NCBI GenBank assembly: GCA_027486755.1
Contig: JAIXOM010000043.1
Coordinates: forward strand, 1 to 64,000
From: Comamonadaceae bacterium
GTDB taxonomy: Bacteria; Pseudomonadota; Gammaproteobacteria; Burkholderiales; Burkholderiaceae_C
Length of the DNA stretch: 64,000 nt
Direction: 5' to 3'
Shown piece by piece: positions 16,363 to 25,056 of this stretch. A model generated the notes under the pieces. The model was not told where the DNA came from. It did not search any database and saw only the letters and a program-made list of their open reading frames with translations. The stretch's first letter is position 1. Each line of letters opens with the position of its first letter. The position numbers and the translations under genes were made by a program.

Positions 16363-17510
16363 GCCGAGTTGCCATCATCGGGGTCGGTCAGACCCACCAT
16401 CAGCGCCGCCGTGCCGATGTCAATGTGCCCGGTCTGGTGCGCGAGGCGGCCCAGCGGGCCTTGGCCGATGCCAAGCTGGAGATGTCCGACATTGACTCGG
16501 TGGTGGTGGCCAGCGGCCCGGTTCTGTTCGCCGCGGTCAATCAGCCCGAGAAATGGGTGGTCGATGCTTTGGGCGCGCGCGGCAAGCCCGTGGTGCGCAT
16601 CACCAGCGGCGGCGGTACCGGCTTTGCCGGCGCCTTGGGAGGCTACTACCAGGTCGCCGGCGGTCAGGCCGATCGGGTGTTGGTGGTTGCGTACGACAAG
16701 CTCTCTGAAGGCGCCTTGCAGGCCTCGATCTCCAGCCTCTACGACCCCTTTTGGGGCCGCGAGTTTGCGGTCGGCATCATGGGCTTTTCAGCGGCCTATT
16801 GGCGTGCTCGCATGGACAAGCTTGGCCATACCGAAGAAGCGGCAGCTCGGGTGGTGGTCAAGAACCTCAGCAATGCACGCCTGAACCCCTATGCCCATGT
16901 GCGCAAGACGGTCACGGTCGACGATGTGCTCAAGTCGGCCCCCTTGGCCTGGCCGATCAAGCTGCTGGACGTGCCACCGATTTCTGACGGCGCGGCTGCA
17001 GTGGTCCTCACCCGCGAGGACCTGGCCGCTCAGCACACCAACACCCCGGCCTTTATCCGCGGCATCGCCTATTGCGCCGAAGCCGACAACGCGCCGCAGC
17101 GCTCGATGCTGATGTCTGAGCCGCTGGCGCACGCGGCCCGTGTGGTCTACCGGGCCAGCGGCATCACCAACCCGCGGCGTCAGTTCGACGTGGTGGAGTT
17201 GCAGGAGCCTTACAGCTGCTTTGAATTGAGTTACTACGAGAGTCTGGGCCTGTGCCGGCCTGGTGGCGCGGCTGAGCTGATCGCCTCGGGTGCGACCGAG
17301 ATGGGGGGCGATATTCCGGTCAATCCTTCTGGCGGCTGCCAGGGGGCCAACCCCATTGGTGCTGCGGGGCTGATCCGCTTGGTGGAGGCGGCGATGCAAG
17401 TCACTGGACGCGCCGGTGAGCACCAGGTGCCGGGCGCTCGCCTGGCCGCAGCACAGACCGGCGGTGGCTGGGCCAATTTGCGCGGCCTGGCCGTCGTTAG
17501 CGCAGACTGA
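16359..17510 (+). CDS. Thiolase-like (lipid-transfer protein type), partner subunit
   Basis: This 383-residue thiolase-fold protein starts at ATG 16359 (MSRVAIIGVGQT), overlapping the previous stop; the ORF-track start 10 codons earlier is rejected. The nucleophile segment reads RITSGGGTGFAGAL, where CASG would be expected, so the Cys is missing. The later NPSGGCQGANPIGAAG keeps the NxxGG turn but has Asn in place of the GHP His. QEPYSCFELSYYES offers Tyr residues comparable to those used by Ltp2-type retro-aldolases. The DUF35 gene follows 35 bases later, the usual partner of such proteins. Confidence 0.87.
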   Translation: MSRVAIIGVGQTHHQRRRADVNVPGLVREAAQRALADAKLEMSDIDSVVVASGPVLFAAVNQPEKWVVDALGARGKPVVRITSGGGTGFAGALGGYYQVAGGQADRVLVVAYDKLSEGALQASISSLYDPFWGREFAVGIMGFSAAYWRARMDKLGHTEEAAARVVVKNLSNARLNPYAHVRKTVTVDDVLKSAPLAWPIKLLDVPPISDGAAAVVLTREDLAAQHTNTPAFIRGIAYCAEADNAPQRSMLMSEPLAHAARVVYRASGITNPRRQFDVVELQEPYSCFELSYYESLGLCRPGGAAELIASGATEMGGDIPVNPSGGCQGANPIGAAGLIRLVEAAMQVTGRAGEHQVPGARLAAAQTGGGWANLRGLAVVSAD

Positions 17511-17545
17511 CAGTACGCCAGCGAGTACACACAGGAGTTACTGAG

Positions 17546-18475
17546 ATGCATCTGGCCCCCGATACCGTCCCGCTGGACTTGCCGCCGCTGCAAAGCACCA
17601 TCGCACTGCCTTACCGGCTCACACCGGGCAAGGCCACTGGCACCTTTTTGGCCGAATTGGCAGCGCGCCGTATTGTCGGCACGCGCTGCCGGCGCTGCCA
17701 GCGGGTGGAAGTGCCAGCCCAAGACGTCTGCAGCTGCGGCCATGACGAACTGGAGTTCGTCGCGGTGAGCACCGCTGGCACTTTGCAGTCCTATACCCGC
17801 ATGCCTGACAAGACCCTGGGTTTGATACGGCTCGATGGCTGCGATTGCGATTTGCTGCACCGTCTGCATGGCGATCATGAATGGGCGGTCGGGCAAAGGC
17901 TGCAGGCCTGCTGGAGCGACAGCCCGCAGGCGCAGGCCCTCGATCTCCTGGGCTTCGAGCCAGCAGGTCAGGGCGCAGTGGCTGGCCTTGCTCCGGCAGC
18001 CTTTGAGGCCTCACGCGAGCCGCTGGACAGCATGGCCACCGAACTCAAGCTGCACTATCAGCATGCGGCCGGCCCCTATTACGGGCGCCTGTTTGACGAG
18101 ATGCGCACCTCTGGCCGGATCATGGGCATACGCTGCAGCCACTGCCAGAGCACCTTGCTGCCGCCGCGTGAGCTTTGCGATGTTTGCTATGAGCGTACCG
18201 GCACCTGGGCCGATGTGGCCGATACTGGGGTGTTGCAGGCTTTTTCCATCATCCACCTCAAATTTATCGGCCAGCGGCGCGACCCGCCTTATGTTTACGC
18301 CGAGGTCATGCTCGACGGTGCTTCGACCAAGATCATCCACATGCTCGACGGTGTGGATATCGAGGCTGCGCCGGCCCGGCTCAAACCCGGCATGCGGGTC
18401 AAGGCAGTCTGGAAGGCTGAACGCAAGGGCTCGCTGGATGACATCTCGCACTTCGAGTTGATCGACCCGATTTAA
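17546..18475 (+). CDS. Tandem DUF35 / Zn-ribbon OB-fold acyl-CoA-binding protein
   Basis: This 309-residue protein is made of two DUF35-type modules. The first has a zinc ribbon CRRC...CSC (Cys 48, 51, 62, 64) followed by an OB-fold; the second, from about residue 175, begins YYGRLFDEM and carries CSHC...CDVC and another OB-fold. Single DUF35 proteins bind acyl-CoA and assemble with thiolase-like enzymes (for example the ChsH2 tail with Ltp2). Two modules in one chain could serve the two thiolase-like proteins encoded just before. AGGAG lies 9 bases before ATG 17546. Confidence 0.88.
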   Translation: MHLAPDTVPLDLPPLQSTIALPYRLTPGKATGTFLAELAARRIVGTRCRRCQRVEVPAQDVCSCGHDELEFVAVSTAGTLQSYTRMPDKTLGLIRLDGCDCDLLHRLHGDHEWAVGQRLQACWSDSPQAQALDLLGFEPAGQGAVAGLAPAAFEASREPLDSMATELKLHYQHAAGPYYGRLFDEMRTSGRIMGIRCSHCQSTLLPPRELCDVCYERTGTWADVADTGVLQAFSIIHLKFIGQRRDPPYVYAEVMLDGASTKIIHMLDGVDIEAAPARLKPGMRVKAVWKAERKGSLDDISHFELIDPI

Positions 18476-18490
18476 AACCGGGGCGCTGCA

Positions 18491-19228
18491 TTGGCTGCTT
18501 CAACCGCTTTGCTCGCAACTGGACCCGCGACCAGCAGCCCGGCGCTGCGCTGGGAGCAGGTGGTGCTGCAGGCACTCGAGCGTGGGCGCGCGCAATCGCC
18601 CAAGGCCAAGCAGTCGCGCAGCCGCGACCGCCACGCTGAAATTCTCAGCGCTGCGGTGCGGGTGTTTGCCCGCGACGGCATTGCCCGTGCCCGCATTGCC
18701 GACATCGCCGCCGAGGCGGGAGTGCCGCTGTCATCGGTCTACGACTATTACGACAGCAAGGAAGACATCGCTTATGCGGTGCCGATCGCTCAGACCAGCG
18801 AGTTTGTGGCGGAATTTCATGCCAAAGCGCTCAAGCTGGAGGGGGCCGATGAGCGTCTGTACCTGTTCATGTGGCTGACGGTTGACTTTGCGCGGCGCCA
18901 CCAAGACTGGGCCCGTACCCTCTATCTGGAGGTCTGGCCCAGCGTGATGGTCAACAAGACCCGGGTCAAGGATTCGCTCGACGATTTCGGTCGCATCATG
19001 TACACCCTGATTCAGGACGGCGAGCAGGCCGGCCTTTGGCCGGCCGATCCCAACCGCTACCAGACGGTAACGATTTTTATAGGCAGCCTCAGCCAGATGA
19101 TCATCACCTGGCTGCTCTACAAACGGCCCCGGCAGTTGATGAAGGCCACCGCGCCCTTGGTGCAGCGTTTGATGGGGCTGCTGCAAACCTCGGCCCCCGT
19201 TATTGAGCAGCGCAGGCCTAAAAACTAG
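18491..19228 (+). CDS. TetR-family transcriptional regulator
   Basis: This protein of up to 245 residues has an N-terminal TetR helix-turn-helix (AGVPLSSVYDYYDSKEDI, about residues 76-93) and an all-helical C-terminal ligand domain. The listed start is TTG 18491; a GTG near 18560 would give a protein closer to the family norm, so the start is uncertain. It follows the DUF35 gene by 15 bases and is probably co-transcribed with the thiolase-like genes. It is the only regulator in the island and the best candidate to bind the two 25-bp palindromes, most likely released by a CoA-thioester of the pathway. Confidence 0.88.
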   Translation: MAASTALLATGPATSSPALRWEQVVLQALERGRAQSPKAKQSRSRDRHAEILSAAVRVFARDGIARARIADIAAEAGVPLSSVYDYYDSKEDIAYAVPIAQTSEFVAEFHAKALKLEGADERLYLFMWLTVDFARRHQDWARTLYLEVWPSVMVNKTRVKDSLDDFGRIMYTLIQDGEQAGLWPADPNRYQTVTIFIGSLSQMIITWLLYKRPRQLMKATAPLVQRLMGLLQTSAPVIEQRRPKN

Positions 19229-19259
19229 CCGGCCCGACAGCAGGCCCGGTCCAAGTGAA

Positions 19260-19310
19260 GAGGGCGTCTTAGTCTGAGCTCTGTTGCAGTCTCGTGGGAG
19301 CTCCGCCCTC
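19260..19310. repeat. Nested inverted repeat between convergent genes
   Basis: GAGGGCG (19260) pairs with CGCCCTC (19304), and inside these two GAGCTC copies (19276, 19298) can pair with each other. It lies between the stops of tetR and guaC, where a bidirectional terminator would be expected. No T-run follows on either strand, so termination is only a guess. Confidence 0.4.
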
Positions 19311-19327
19311 GGCGCGATGCGGCCAAA

Positions 19328-20305
19328 TTACATCAGCAGATGCTCGCCGGCGTTGTCACCGCCGAGGATGACGTAATTGACCTTGCGGATGTCCATCAAT
19401 TTTTTGCCCCCGGCATAACTGATGGAGCTTTGCACGTCCTGCTCCATCTCGATCAGGGTGTTGGCCAGCTTGCCTTTGATGGGCTCGAGGATGCGCTTGC
19501 CTTCGACGTGCTTGTACTCGCCCTTGTTAAAGTCAGAAGCCGAGCCGTAGTATTCCTTGAACAGCTCGCCGTCGACTTCGACCGTTTTGCCCGGTGACTC
19601 CTCGTGGCCTGCAAACAGCGAGCCGATCATGACCATCGAGGCGCCAAAGCGCACACTCTTGGCAATGTCGCCATGGCTGCGGATGCCGCCGTCGGCAATG
19701 ATGGGCTTGGTCGCCACTCGGGCGCACCACTTGAGCGCTGAGAGCTGCCAGCCGCCGGTGCCAAAGCCGGTCTTGAGCTTGGTGATGCAGACCTTGCCCG
19801 GGCCCACGCCGACCTTGGTGGCGTCGGCGCCCCAGTTTTCCAGGTCGATCACCGCCTCGGGCGTGGCCACATTGCCAGCAATCACAAAGCTGGCCGGCAG
19901 CTTGTCCTTGATGTAGGCAATCATGTCGTGCACGCTGTCGGCATGGCCGTGGGCGATGTCGATGGTGATGTATTCGGGCACCAGGCCTTGGGCGGCCAGG
20001 GCGTCGACGGTGAGCCGGTCGGGGCCTTTGACGCCCAGGGAGATGGAGGCATAGGCGCCTTGCTCGCGCATGCTGCGCACGAATTGCACATTGTCCAGGT
20101 CGAAACGGTGCATTACGTAGAAGTAACCGTTTTTGGCCAGCCACAGGCAGATCGGCTCGTCGACCACCGTCTTCATATTGGCGGGCACCACCGGCAGGCG
20201 AAATTTACGGCCTCCCAGTTCAACGCCGGCATCGCATTCGGCGCGGCTTTCCACCCGGCATTTGCGGGGCAGCAAGAGGATGTTGTCGTAGTCGAAGATT
20301 TCCAT
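19328..20305 (-). CDS. guaC: GMP reductase
   Basis: This 325-residue IMPDH/GMPR-family enzyme reductively deaminates GMP to IMP with NADPH, feeding guanine nucleotides back to the purine pool. [16 protein letters not shown] is the typical opening, and the loop [15 protein letters not shown] carries the catalytic Cys. No CBS insertion is present, which separates it from IMP dehydrogenase. ATG 20305 is chosen because AGGAG lies about 10 bases upstream; the track's 30-codon extension begins at a GTG and is not part of the family. The leader contains a terminator-like hairpin. Confidence 0.93.
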   Translation of the reverse strand: MEIFDYDNILLLPRKCRVESRAECDAGVELGGRKFRLPVVPANMKTVVDEPICLWLAKNGYFYVMHRFDLDNVQFVRSMREQGAYASISLGVKGPDRLTVDALAAQGLVPEYITIDIAHGHADSVHDMIAYIKDKLPASFVIAGNVATPEAVIDLENWGADATKVGVGPGKVCITKLKTGFGTGGWQLSALKWCARVATKPIIADGGIRSHGDIAKSVRFGASMVMIGSLFAGHEESPGKTVEVDGELFKEYYGSASDFNKGEYKHVEGKRILEPIKGKLANTLIEMEQDVQSSISYAGGKKLMDIRKVNYVILGGDNAGEHLLM

Positions 20306-20395
20306 GGTTCCAAGCTCCTGAGGGTCTGTGTGCAACAGTGGGCGCTTGGATTGACCCGGTTTTGGGGCTGCAGTCTCGGTCTGCGAGCTGGCCAC

Positions 20396-20426
20396 AAAAA
20401 ACCGGGCACAAATGCTTGGGCCCGGT
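20396..20426 (-). terminator. Terminator-like hairpin in the guaC leader
   Basis: On the minus strand ACCGGGC and GCCCGGT form a 7-bp stem with a 12-base loop, followed by a run of six T including the last stem base. It lies about 90 bases before the guaC start codon and no minus-strand gene ends upstream of it, so it would act within the guaC leader. A later AAAACCGGG can pair with the right arm and the T-run as an alternative structure. Confidence 0.55.
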
Positions 20427-20483
20427 GATTGATTGTAATGGCCTTTGCCAGACCACCCCGGCCGGCATTCCTACAATGGATCC

Positions 20484-22895
20484 ATGCAAGCTGGCTCCGA
20501 ATCCCCTCTTCTGAATAATCTCAACGCGGAGCAGCTCGCGGCAGTGAAACTGCCGCCGGAGCATGCGCTGATTCTGGCCGGCGCCGGTTCGGGCAAAACG
20601 CGGGTGCTGACCACCCGCATCGCCTGGCTGCTGCAGACCGCTCAGGTCTGGCCCAGCGGGGTGTTGGCAGTGACTTTTACCAACAAGGCCGCCAAGGAGA
20701 TGCTGGCACGGCTGTCGGCCATGCTGCCGGTCAATGTGCGCGGCATGTGGATAGGCACCTTCCATGGTTTGTGCAACCGCTTCCTGCGTGCGCACTGGCA
20801 GCTGGCGCAGCTGCCCCAGACCTTCCAGATTCTGGACACGCAGGACCAGCTCTCGGCCATCAAGCGGCTTTGCAAGCAATTTAATGTGGACGAGGAGCGC
20901 TTTCCGCCCAAGGAGATGATGTGGTTCATCGCCTCCTGCAAGGAGGACGGGCTGCGCGCCAAGGATGTGCCGGCCCACGATGAACACAGCCGGCGCAAGC
21001 TTGAAATTTACGCGCTCTATGAAGAGCAGTGCCAGCGCGAGGGTGTGGTTGATTTTGGCGAGCTGATGCTGCGCAGCTACGAGCTGCTGCGCGATCATGC
21101 CTCGGTGCGCGAGCATTACCAGCGCCGTTTTAGGCACATCCTGGTCGATGAGTTTCAAGACACCAACAAGCTGCAATACGCCTGGCTCAAGCTGATTTCA
21201 GGTCAGGGCGGCGCGGCCGCCGCAGCCGTGATTGCCGTCGGCGACGACGATCAGAGCATCTACGCCTTCCGTGGCGCTCGGGTGGGCAATATGGCCGACT
21301 TTGTGCGTGAGTTCGGTGTGCGCCATCAGATCAAGCTCGAGCGCAATTACCGCAGCTACGGCAATATCCTGGATTCGGCCAACGCCCTGATCAGCCGCAA
21401 TGCCAACCGCCTGGGCAAGAACCTGCACACCGAGGCCGGGCCGGGCGAGCCGGTGCGGGTGTTCGAGGCCACCAGCGACTTTGCCGAGGCGCAGTGGTTT
21501 GTCGACGAGGTGCGACAGTTGGTGCGCGAAGGCACCGAGCGCCGCGAGATCGCGCTGCTCTACCGCAGCAATGCGCAAAGCCGGGTGATGGAGACCGCCT
21601 TGTTCAACGCCGGCATCCCCTACAGGGTGTATGGCGGTCTGCGCTTTTTTGAGCGGGCGGAGATCAAGCATGCGCTGGCCTATCTGCGCCTGCTCGAGAA
21701 CTGGCATGACGACACCAGCTTTTTGCGGGTGGTCAACTTCCCGCCGCGCGGCATAGGCTCGCGCAGCATCGAGCAGCTGCAGGATGTGGCGCGCCACCGC
21801 GCTTGCTCCCTGCACGACGCTACCGAGGCATTGGGCGGAGCGGCCGGCACCAAGGTCGGTGCTTTTGTGGCCCTGATCGAGGTGATGCGCGAGCAGGTGG
21901 CCGGCTCCACCTTGCGTCAGATCATCGAATGCGTGGTCGAGCACAGCGGCCTGGCTGAGCACTACAAGAGCGAGCGCGAAGGCCAGGACAGGCTGGAAAA
22001 CTTGGCCGAACTGGTCAATGCGGCCGAGTCTTTTGTCAGCATCGAAGGCTTCGGCCGCGATGCGCCCGGTTTGGCCGGAGGCGCTCTGAGCCAGTCGCCG
22101 GTTAGCCAGGGGCTCGATCCTGATGCACTCCCGTGGGACGATGCCCCGCCCTGGGACGTTGGCGCACCGCCGGCCGGCGAGCCGCCGCCCGACCCGTTTG
22201 AGACGGGCGAGACCGCTTCTCCACTGGCCGCGTTTTTAGCCCACGCGGCGCTGGAGGCCGGCGATAACCAGGCCCAGGCCGGCCAGGACGCGGTGCAGAT
22301 GATGACGGTGCATTCGTCCAAGGGCCTGGAATTTGATTGCGTGTTCATCAGCGGCCTGGAGGAGGGCTTGTTCCCGCATGAAAACGCGATGAGCGACCGC
22401 GAAGGGCTGGAGGAAGAGCGCCGCCTGATGTACGTGGCCATCACCCGCGCGCGCAAACGGCTTTACCTCAGCTGCTCGCAGACCCGCATGTTGCACGGCC
22501 AGACCCGCTACAACCTCAAAAGCCGGTTTTTTGAGGAATTGCCCGAGGGCGCGCTCAAATGGATCACGCCCCGCAACAACAGCTACGGCAGCCCCGGCGG
22601 CTTTGGTGAAGAAGCTTCGGGCGGCTCCAGCCGCAGCGACTGGGCCGCACGCATGGTCGCAGGAAGGCGGGGTGACACCGCCTATACGGGCGGCGGTGGT
22701 CCCCTGCCCGAGCGCAAGGAGGCAGACACCCATGGCCTGAAGGTCGGTTTGCAGGTCTTTCATGCCAAGTTTGGCCAGGGCCGGATCAAGATGATCGAAG
22801 GCGCGGGGCTAGACGCACGGGCGCAGATTGACTTTCCCCGCCACGGCATCAAGTGGCTGGCTCTGTCGGTGGCCAAGCTCACCCCGGTGCCTTGA
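20484..22895 (+). CDS. uvrD: UvrD/Rep/PcrA-family ATP-dependent DNA helicase
   Basis: This 803-residue superfamily 1A 3'-5' helicase acts in nucleotide excision and mismatch repair. Walker A AGAGSGKTRVL is at about residue 33, LVDEFQDTNKLQ carries the DExx box, and VGDDDQSIYAFRGA, the later GLEFDCVFISGLEEGLFPH and VAITRARKRLYL are motifs III, V and VI. The C-terminal 45 residues (VFHAKFGQGRIKMIEG) form the Tudor-like RNA polymerase-binding tail. ATG 20484 follows a TACAAT box by only 6 bases, so the transcript may be nearly leaderless. A Pro/Ala/Gly-rich insert near residues 540-575 is unusual but in frame. Confidence 0.93.
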   Translation: MQAGSESPLLNNLNAEQLAAVKLPPEHALILAGAGSGKTRVLTTRIAWLLQTAQVWPSGVLAVTFTNKAAKEMLARLSAMLPVNVRGMWIGTFHGLCNRFLRAHWQLAQLPQTFQILDTQDQLSAIKRLCKQFNVDEERFPPKEMMWFIASCKEDGLRAKDVPAHDEHSRRKLEIYALYEEQCQREGVVDFGELMLRSYELLRDHASVREHYQRRFRHILVDEFQDTNKLQYAWLKLISGQGGAAAAAVIAVGDDDQSIYAFRGARVGNMADFVREFGVRHQIKLERNYRSYGNILDSANALISRNANRLGKNLHTEAGPGEPVRVFEATSDFAEAQWFVDEVRQLVREGTERREIALLYRSNAQSRVMETALFNAGIPYRVYGGLRFFERAEIKHALAYLRLLENWHDDTSFLRVVNFPPRGIGSRSIEQLQDVARHRACSLHDATEALGGAAGTKVGAFVALIEVMREQVAGSTLRQIIECVVEHSGLAEHYKSEREGQDRLENLAELVNAAESFVSIEGFGRDAPGLAGGALSQSPVSQGLDPDALPWDDAPPWDVGAPPAGEPPPDPFETGETASPLAAFLAHAALEAGDNQAQAGQDAVQMMTVHSSKGLEFDCVFISGLEEGLFPHENAMSDREGLEEERRLMYVAITRARKRLYLSCSQTRMLHGQTRYNLKSRFFEELPEGALKWITPRNNSYGSPGGFGEEASGGSSRSDWAARMVAGRRGDTAYTGGGGPLPERKEADTHGLKVGLQVFHAKFGQGRIKMIEGAGLDARAQIDFPRHGIKWLALSVAKLTPVP

Positions 22896-22934
22896 GCCTG
22901 GGACCGTGCGGCCCCTGGTTATCCGCTCAGCTGC

Positions 22935-23174
22935 TCAAGCCGGCCGGCGCAGCAGCATATTGATGCCGATAGAGCTCAGCACGGTCTCGCCGGGCTGATT
23001 GACGCCCCGAGATTTCAGGTGCACCACCCCGCGATCGGGCTTGGAGCTCGATGCGCGCAGCGCCACCACCTCGGCCTTGGTGTGCAGGGTATCGCCCGGG
23101 CGCACCGGCGCCAGCCAGCCGGGGCTGACGAAGCGATCGCCCCGCGCAGGGTCGTCAAAGTAGCGGTGCTCCAA
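22935..23174 (-). pseudogene. C-terminal remnant of a MaoC-family dehydratase
   Basis: The frame encodes the last 60 or so residues of a MaoC-like hot-dog dehydratase (SPGWLAPVRPGDTLHTKAEV, NQPGETVLSSIG, ending LLRRPA). Full-length relatives have about 150 residues; the N-terminal half with the catalytic Asp and His is missing and does not appear in any frame before the next gene. The only start is a TTG. The simplest reading is a deletion remnant. The neighbour at 23198 starts its stop codon 23 bases away. Confidence 0.65.
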
Positions 23175-23197
23175 GGGGCACTGTGGGCAATGCGGAC

Positions 23198-24013
23198 TCA
23201 GGCGATTTCGTCGACCCGAGGTAGGTCGGGTGGATGCAGGTCGGCCGGCGGCAGTTGCTCAAAGCTGTCGCGGAAGGTGCCATAGATGGAACTGAAGAAC
23301 ATGGCCGCCAGCACCAGCGATAGCGGCAGCATGACCGCAGCGGCCACGCCCGGGCTGCCCAGGGCCCGGGTGCTCAGCGCCACCAGCAGGCCGGCGCAGA
23401 TCAGCAGTGCCATCCAGCCCAGGGCATAGACCAGGAAGGCGCCTTTGTTTTTCCAGCAAGCCAGGGCGCTGAAAAACAGACTCTTGACCGGCTGCACCTC
23501 GTGCCAGTGCACCAGTGCCGGCGCGTGCCAGAACAGCATGGACATCGGCGCGTAGAGCAGGGCGGCCACCCACATCGCCAGCTGGAAGTCCGGATCGCTG
23601 ACCAATTCCTCGTCGATGCGACCGCCAAACAGATAGAGCTCGGCAAACCCGCCGCCATCGCACAAGGCCGACAGGCCCAGCACCGCCAGGAAGCACAGGG
23701 TGTAGAGGCCGCCGAGCACCAGCATGGCCCGCGCCCGCTGGCGACCGGCCCGAAAGGCGGTGATCAGGATGGTAGGCATCGGAAACTTGCCCTGCTCGGC
23801 CTGCTGCGAGGCGGCCATCAGGCCCAAAGTGGCGGCAGGCAGCATGACCAAGGCCAGCAGCGAGCCGATCAGCGGAATCAGGCTGGCCACCGACAGCACC
23901 GCCATGAACATGAAAAACAGGCCTGACATGGCCAGCGGCTGGCGAAAGAACAGGCGTATGCCTTGCTTGATCCAGCGCAGGCCGGTCTTGGCGGGAAGGA
24001 GGTTGAGTTTCAT
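23198..24013 (-). CDS. BPSS1780-family membrane protein
   Basis: This 271-residue integral membrane protein has about six hydrophobic segments and begins MKLNLLPAKTGLRWIKQGIRLFFRQP, a pattern conserved in betaproteobacterial proteins of unknown function called BPSS1780-like. ATG 24013 overlaps the last base of the homoserine kinase stop (TGATG), so translation is coupled; the ORF-track start lies inside that gene. Function is unknown. The C-terminus is soluble and Pro/Asp-rich. Confidence 0.85.
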   Translation of the reverse strand: MKLNLLPAKTGLRWIKQGIRLFFRQPLAMSGLFFMFMAVLSVASLIPLIGSLLALVMLPAATLGLMAASQQAEQGKFPMPTILITAFRAGRQRARAMLVLGGLYTLCFLAVLGLSALCDGGGFAELYLFGGRIDEELVSDPDFQLAMWVAALLYAPMSMLFWHAPALVHWHEVQPVKSLFFSALACWKNKGAFLVYALGWMALLICAGLLVALSTRALGSPGVAAAVMLPLSLVLAAMFFSSIYGTFRDSFEQLPPADLHPPDLPRVDEIA

Positions 24014-25035
24014 CAGACAGGTATGGCCACCAGGTCCAGCGGCAGAGGTCTTTCGACACAATGGCGCAGCACCCGTTCAAAATGTTCAGGGTCATGGGCT
24101 TTGAGCACCGCTGCTTGGCGCGGCAGGTGCAAATCCCACAGGCGTGATGTCCAAAAACGCAGCGCACCGGCGCGCTGCATGGCTGGCAGCAGGCGGCGCT
24201 CTTGTGCGCTCAAGGGGCGTACCGCATGGTAGGCGGCCACCATGGCGCTGGCGCGATCGGTGTCGCGCTCGCCGGTGTTCAGGTGTATGCACCAGTCATT
24301 CATGCACACCGCCAAGTCGAACAGCCAGCTGTCGCAGCCCGCGAAGTAAAAATCAAAAAAGCCGCACAGGCGTGCCTCCTGACCCTGGCCCTCGAACATC
24401 ACGTTGTCGCGAAACAGGTCGGCGTGTATGGGCCCGCGCGGCAGGCTTTGGAAGGCACTGCTGGCCGCCAGCTGGTTTTGAAAGGCCAGCTCGCTCAAAA
24501 TCAGCGCCCGCTGGGCATTGCTGAGGAAAGGCAGCACCACCGGTACCGTCTCGTTCCACCAGGCCAGGCCGCGCAGATTGGGCTGGCGCATTTCGAAATC
24601 GCGCCCAGCCAGGTGCATGCGAGCCAACATGGCACCCACCTCGGCGCAGTGGTGCGCGGTGGGGGCAAGCTCGCTTTTGCCGGGCAGGCGGTTGACCACC
24701 GCGGCCGGCTTGTCCTTGAGGCGGTGCAAGATGTCGCCGCCGCTGAGTCGCTCGTTCTTTCCCTTGCCCTGGATCAGCACTGGGCTGGCCTGCGGGTCAG
24801 GCACCGGGATGCCTCGGCCGGCCAGGTGCTTCATCAGGTGCAGGTAAAAGGGCAGCTGCTCAAAGCTCAGTCGCTCGAACAGGGTCAGCACCCAGCGGCC
24901 TTGCTCGGTGTCGGCAAAGTAGTTGGTGTTCTCGATGCCGCCCGCGCAGCCCTCGAACTCTTGCAGCTCACCGAGCCCCAGACTGAGCAGGAAGTCGGCA
25001 GCCTCGTCGAAAGAGACCTCGGTAAAAACAGCCAT
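24013..25035 (-). CDS. thrB: Homoserine kinase (aminoglycoside-phosphotransferase fold)
   Basis: This 340-residue kinase phosphorylates homoserine for threonine synthesis. It belongs to the choline-kinase-like ThrB type common in proteobacteria: AGGIENTNYF near the N-terminus, the catalytic loop GPIHADLFRDNVMF around residue 205 and CGFFDFYFAGCDSWLFDLA (metal-binding Asp) after it. It is the second gene of a small minus-strand set DUF2782-thrB-BPSS1780, a grouping often seen in this order. Confidence 0.92.
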   Translation of the reverse strand: MAVFTEVSFDEAADFLLSLGLGELQEFEGCAGGIENTNYFADTEQGRWVLTLFERLSFEQLPFYLHLMKHLAGRGIPVPDPQASPVLIQGKGKNERLSGGDILHRLKDKPAAVVNRLPGKSELAPTAHHCAEVGAMLARMHLAGRDFEMRQPNLRGLAWWNETVPVVLPFLSNAQRALILSELAFQNQLAASSAFQSLPRGPIHADLFRDNVMFEGQGQEARLCGFFDFYFAGCDSWLFDLAVCMNDWCIHLNTGERDTDRASAMVAAYHAVRPLSAQERRLLPAMQRAGALRFWTSRLWDLHLPRQAAVLKAHDPEHFERVLRHCVERPLPLDLVAIPV

Positions 25036-25056
25036 GCGTGGTGGGTCGGGTAGGGC

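Noticed and set aside
20306-20395. 30-codon N-terminal extension of guaC
   Set aside because: It starts at GTG without a ribosome-binding site and is absent from the family; ATG 20305 has a good AGGAG.
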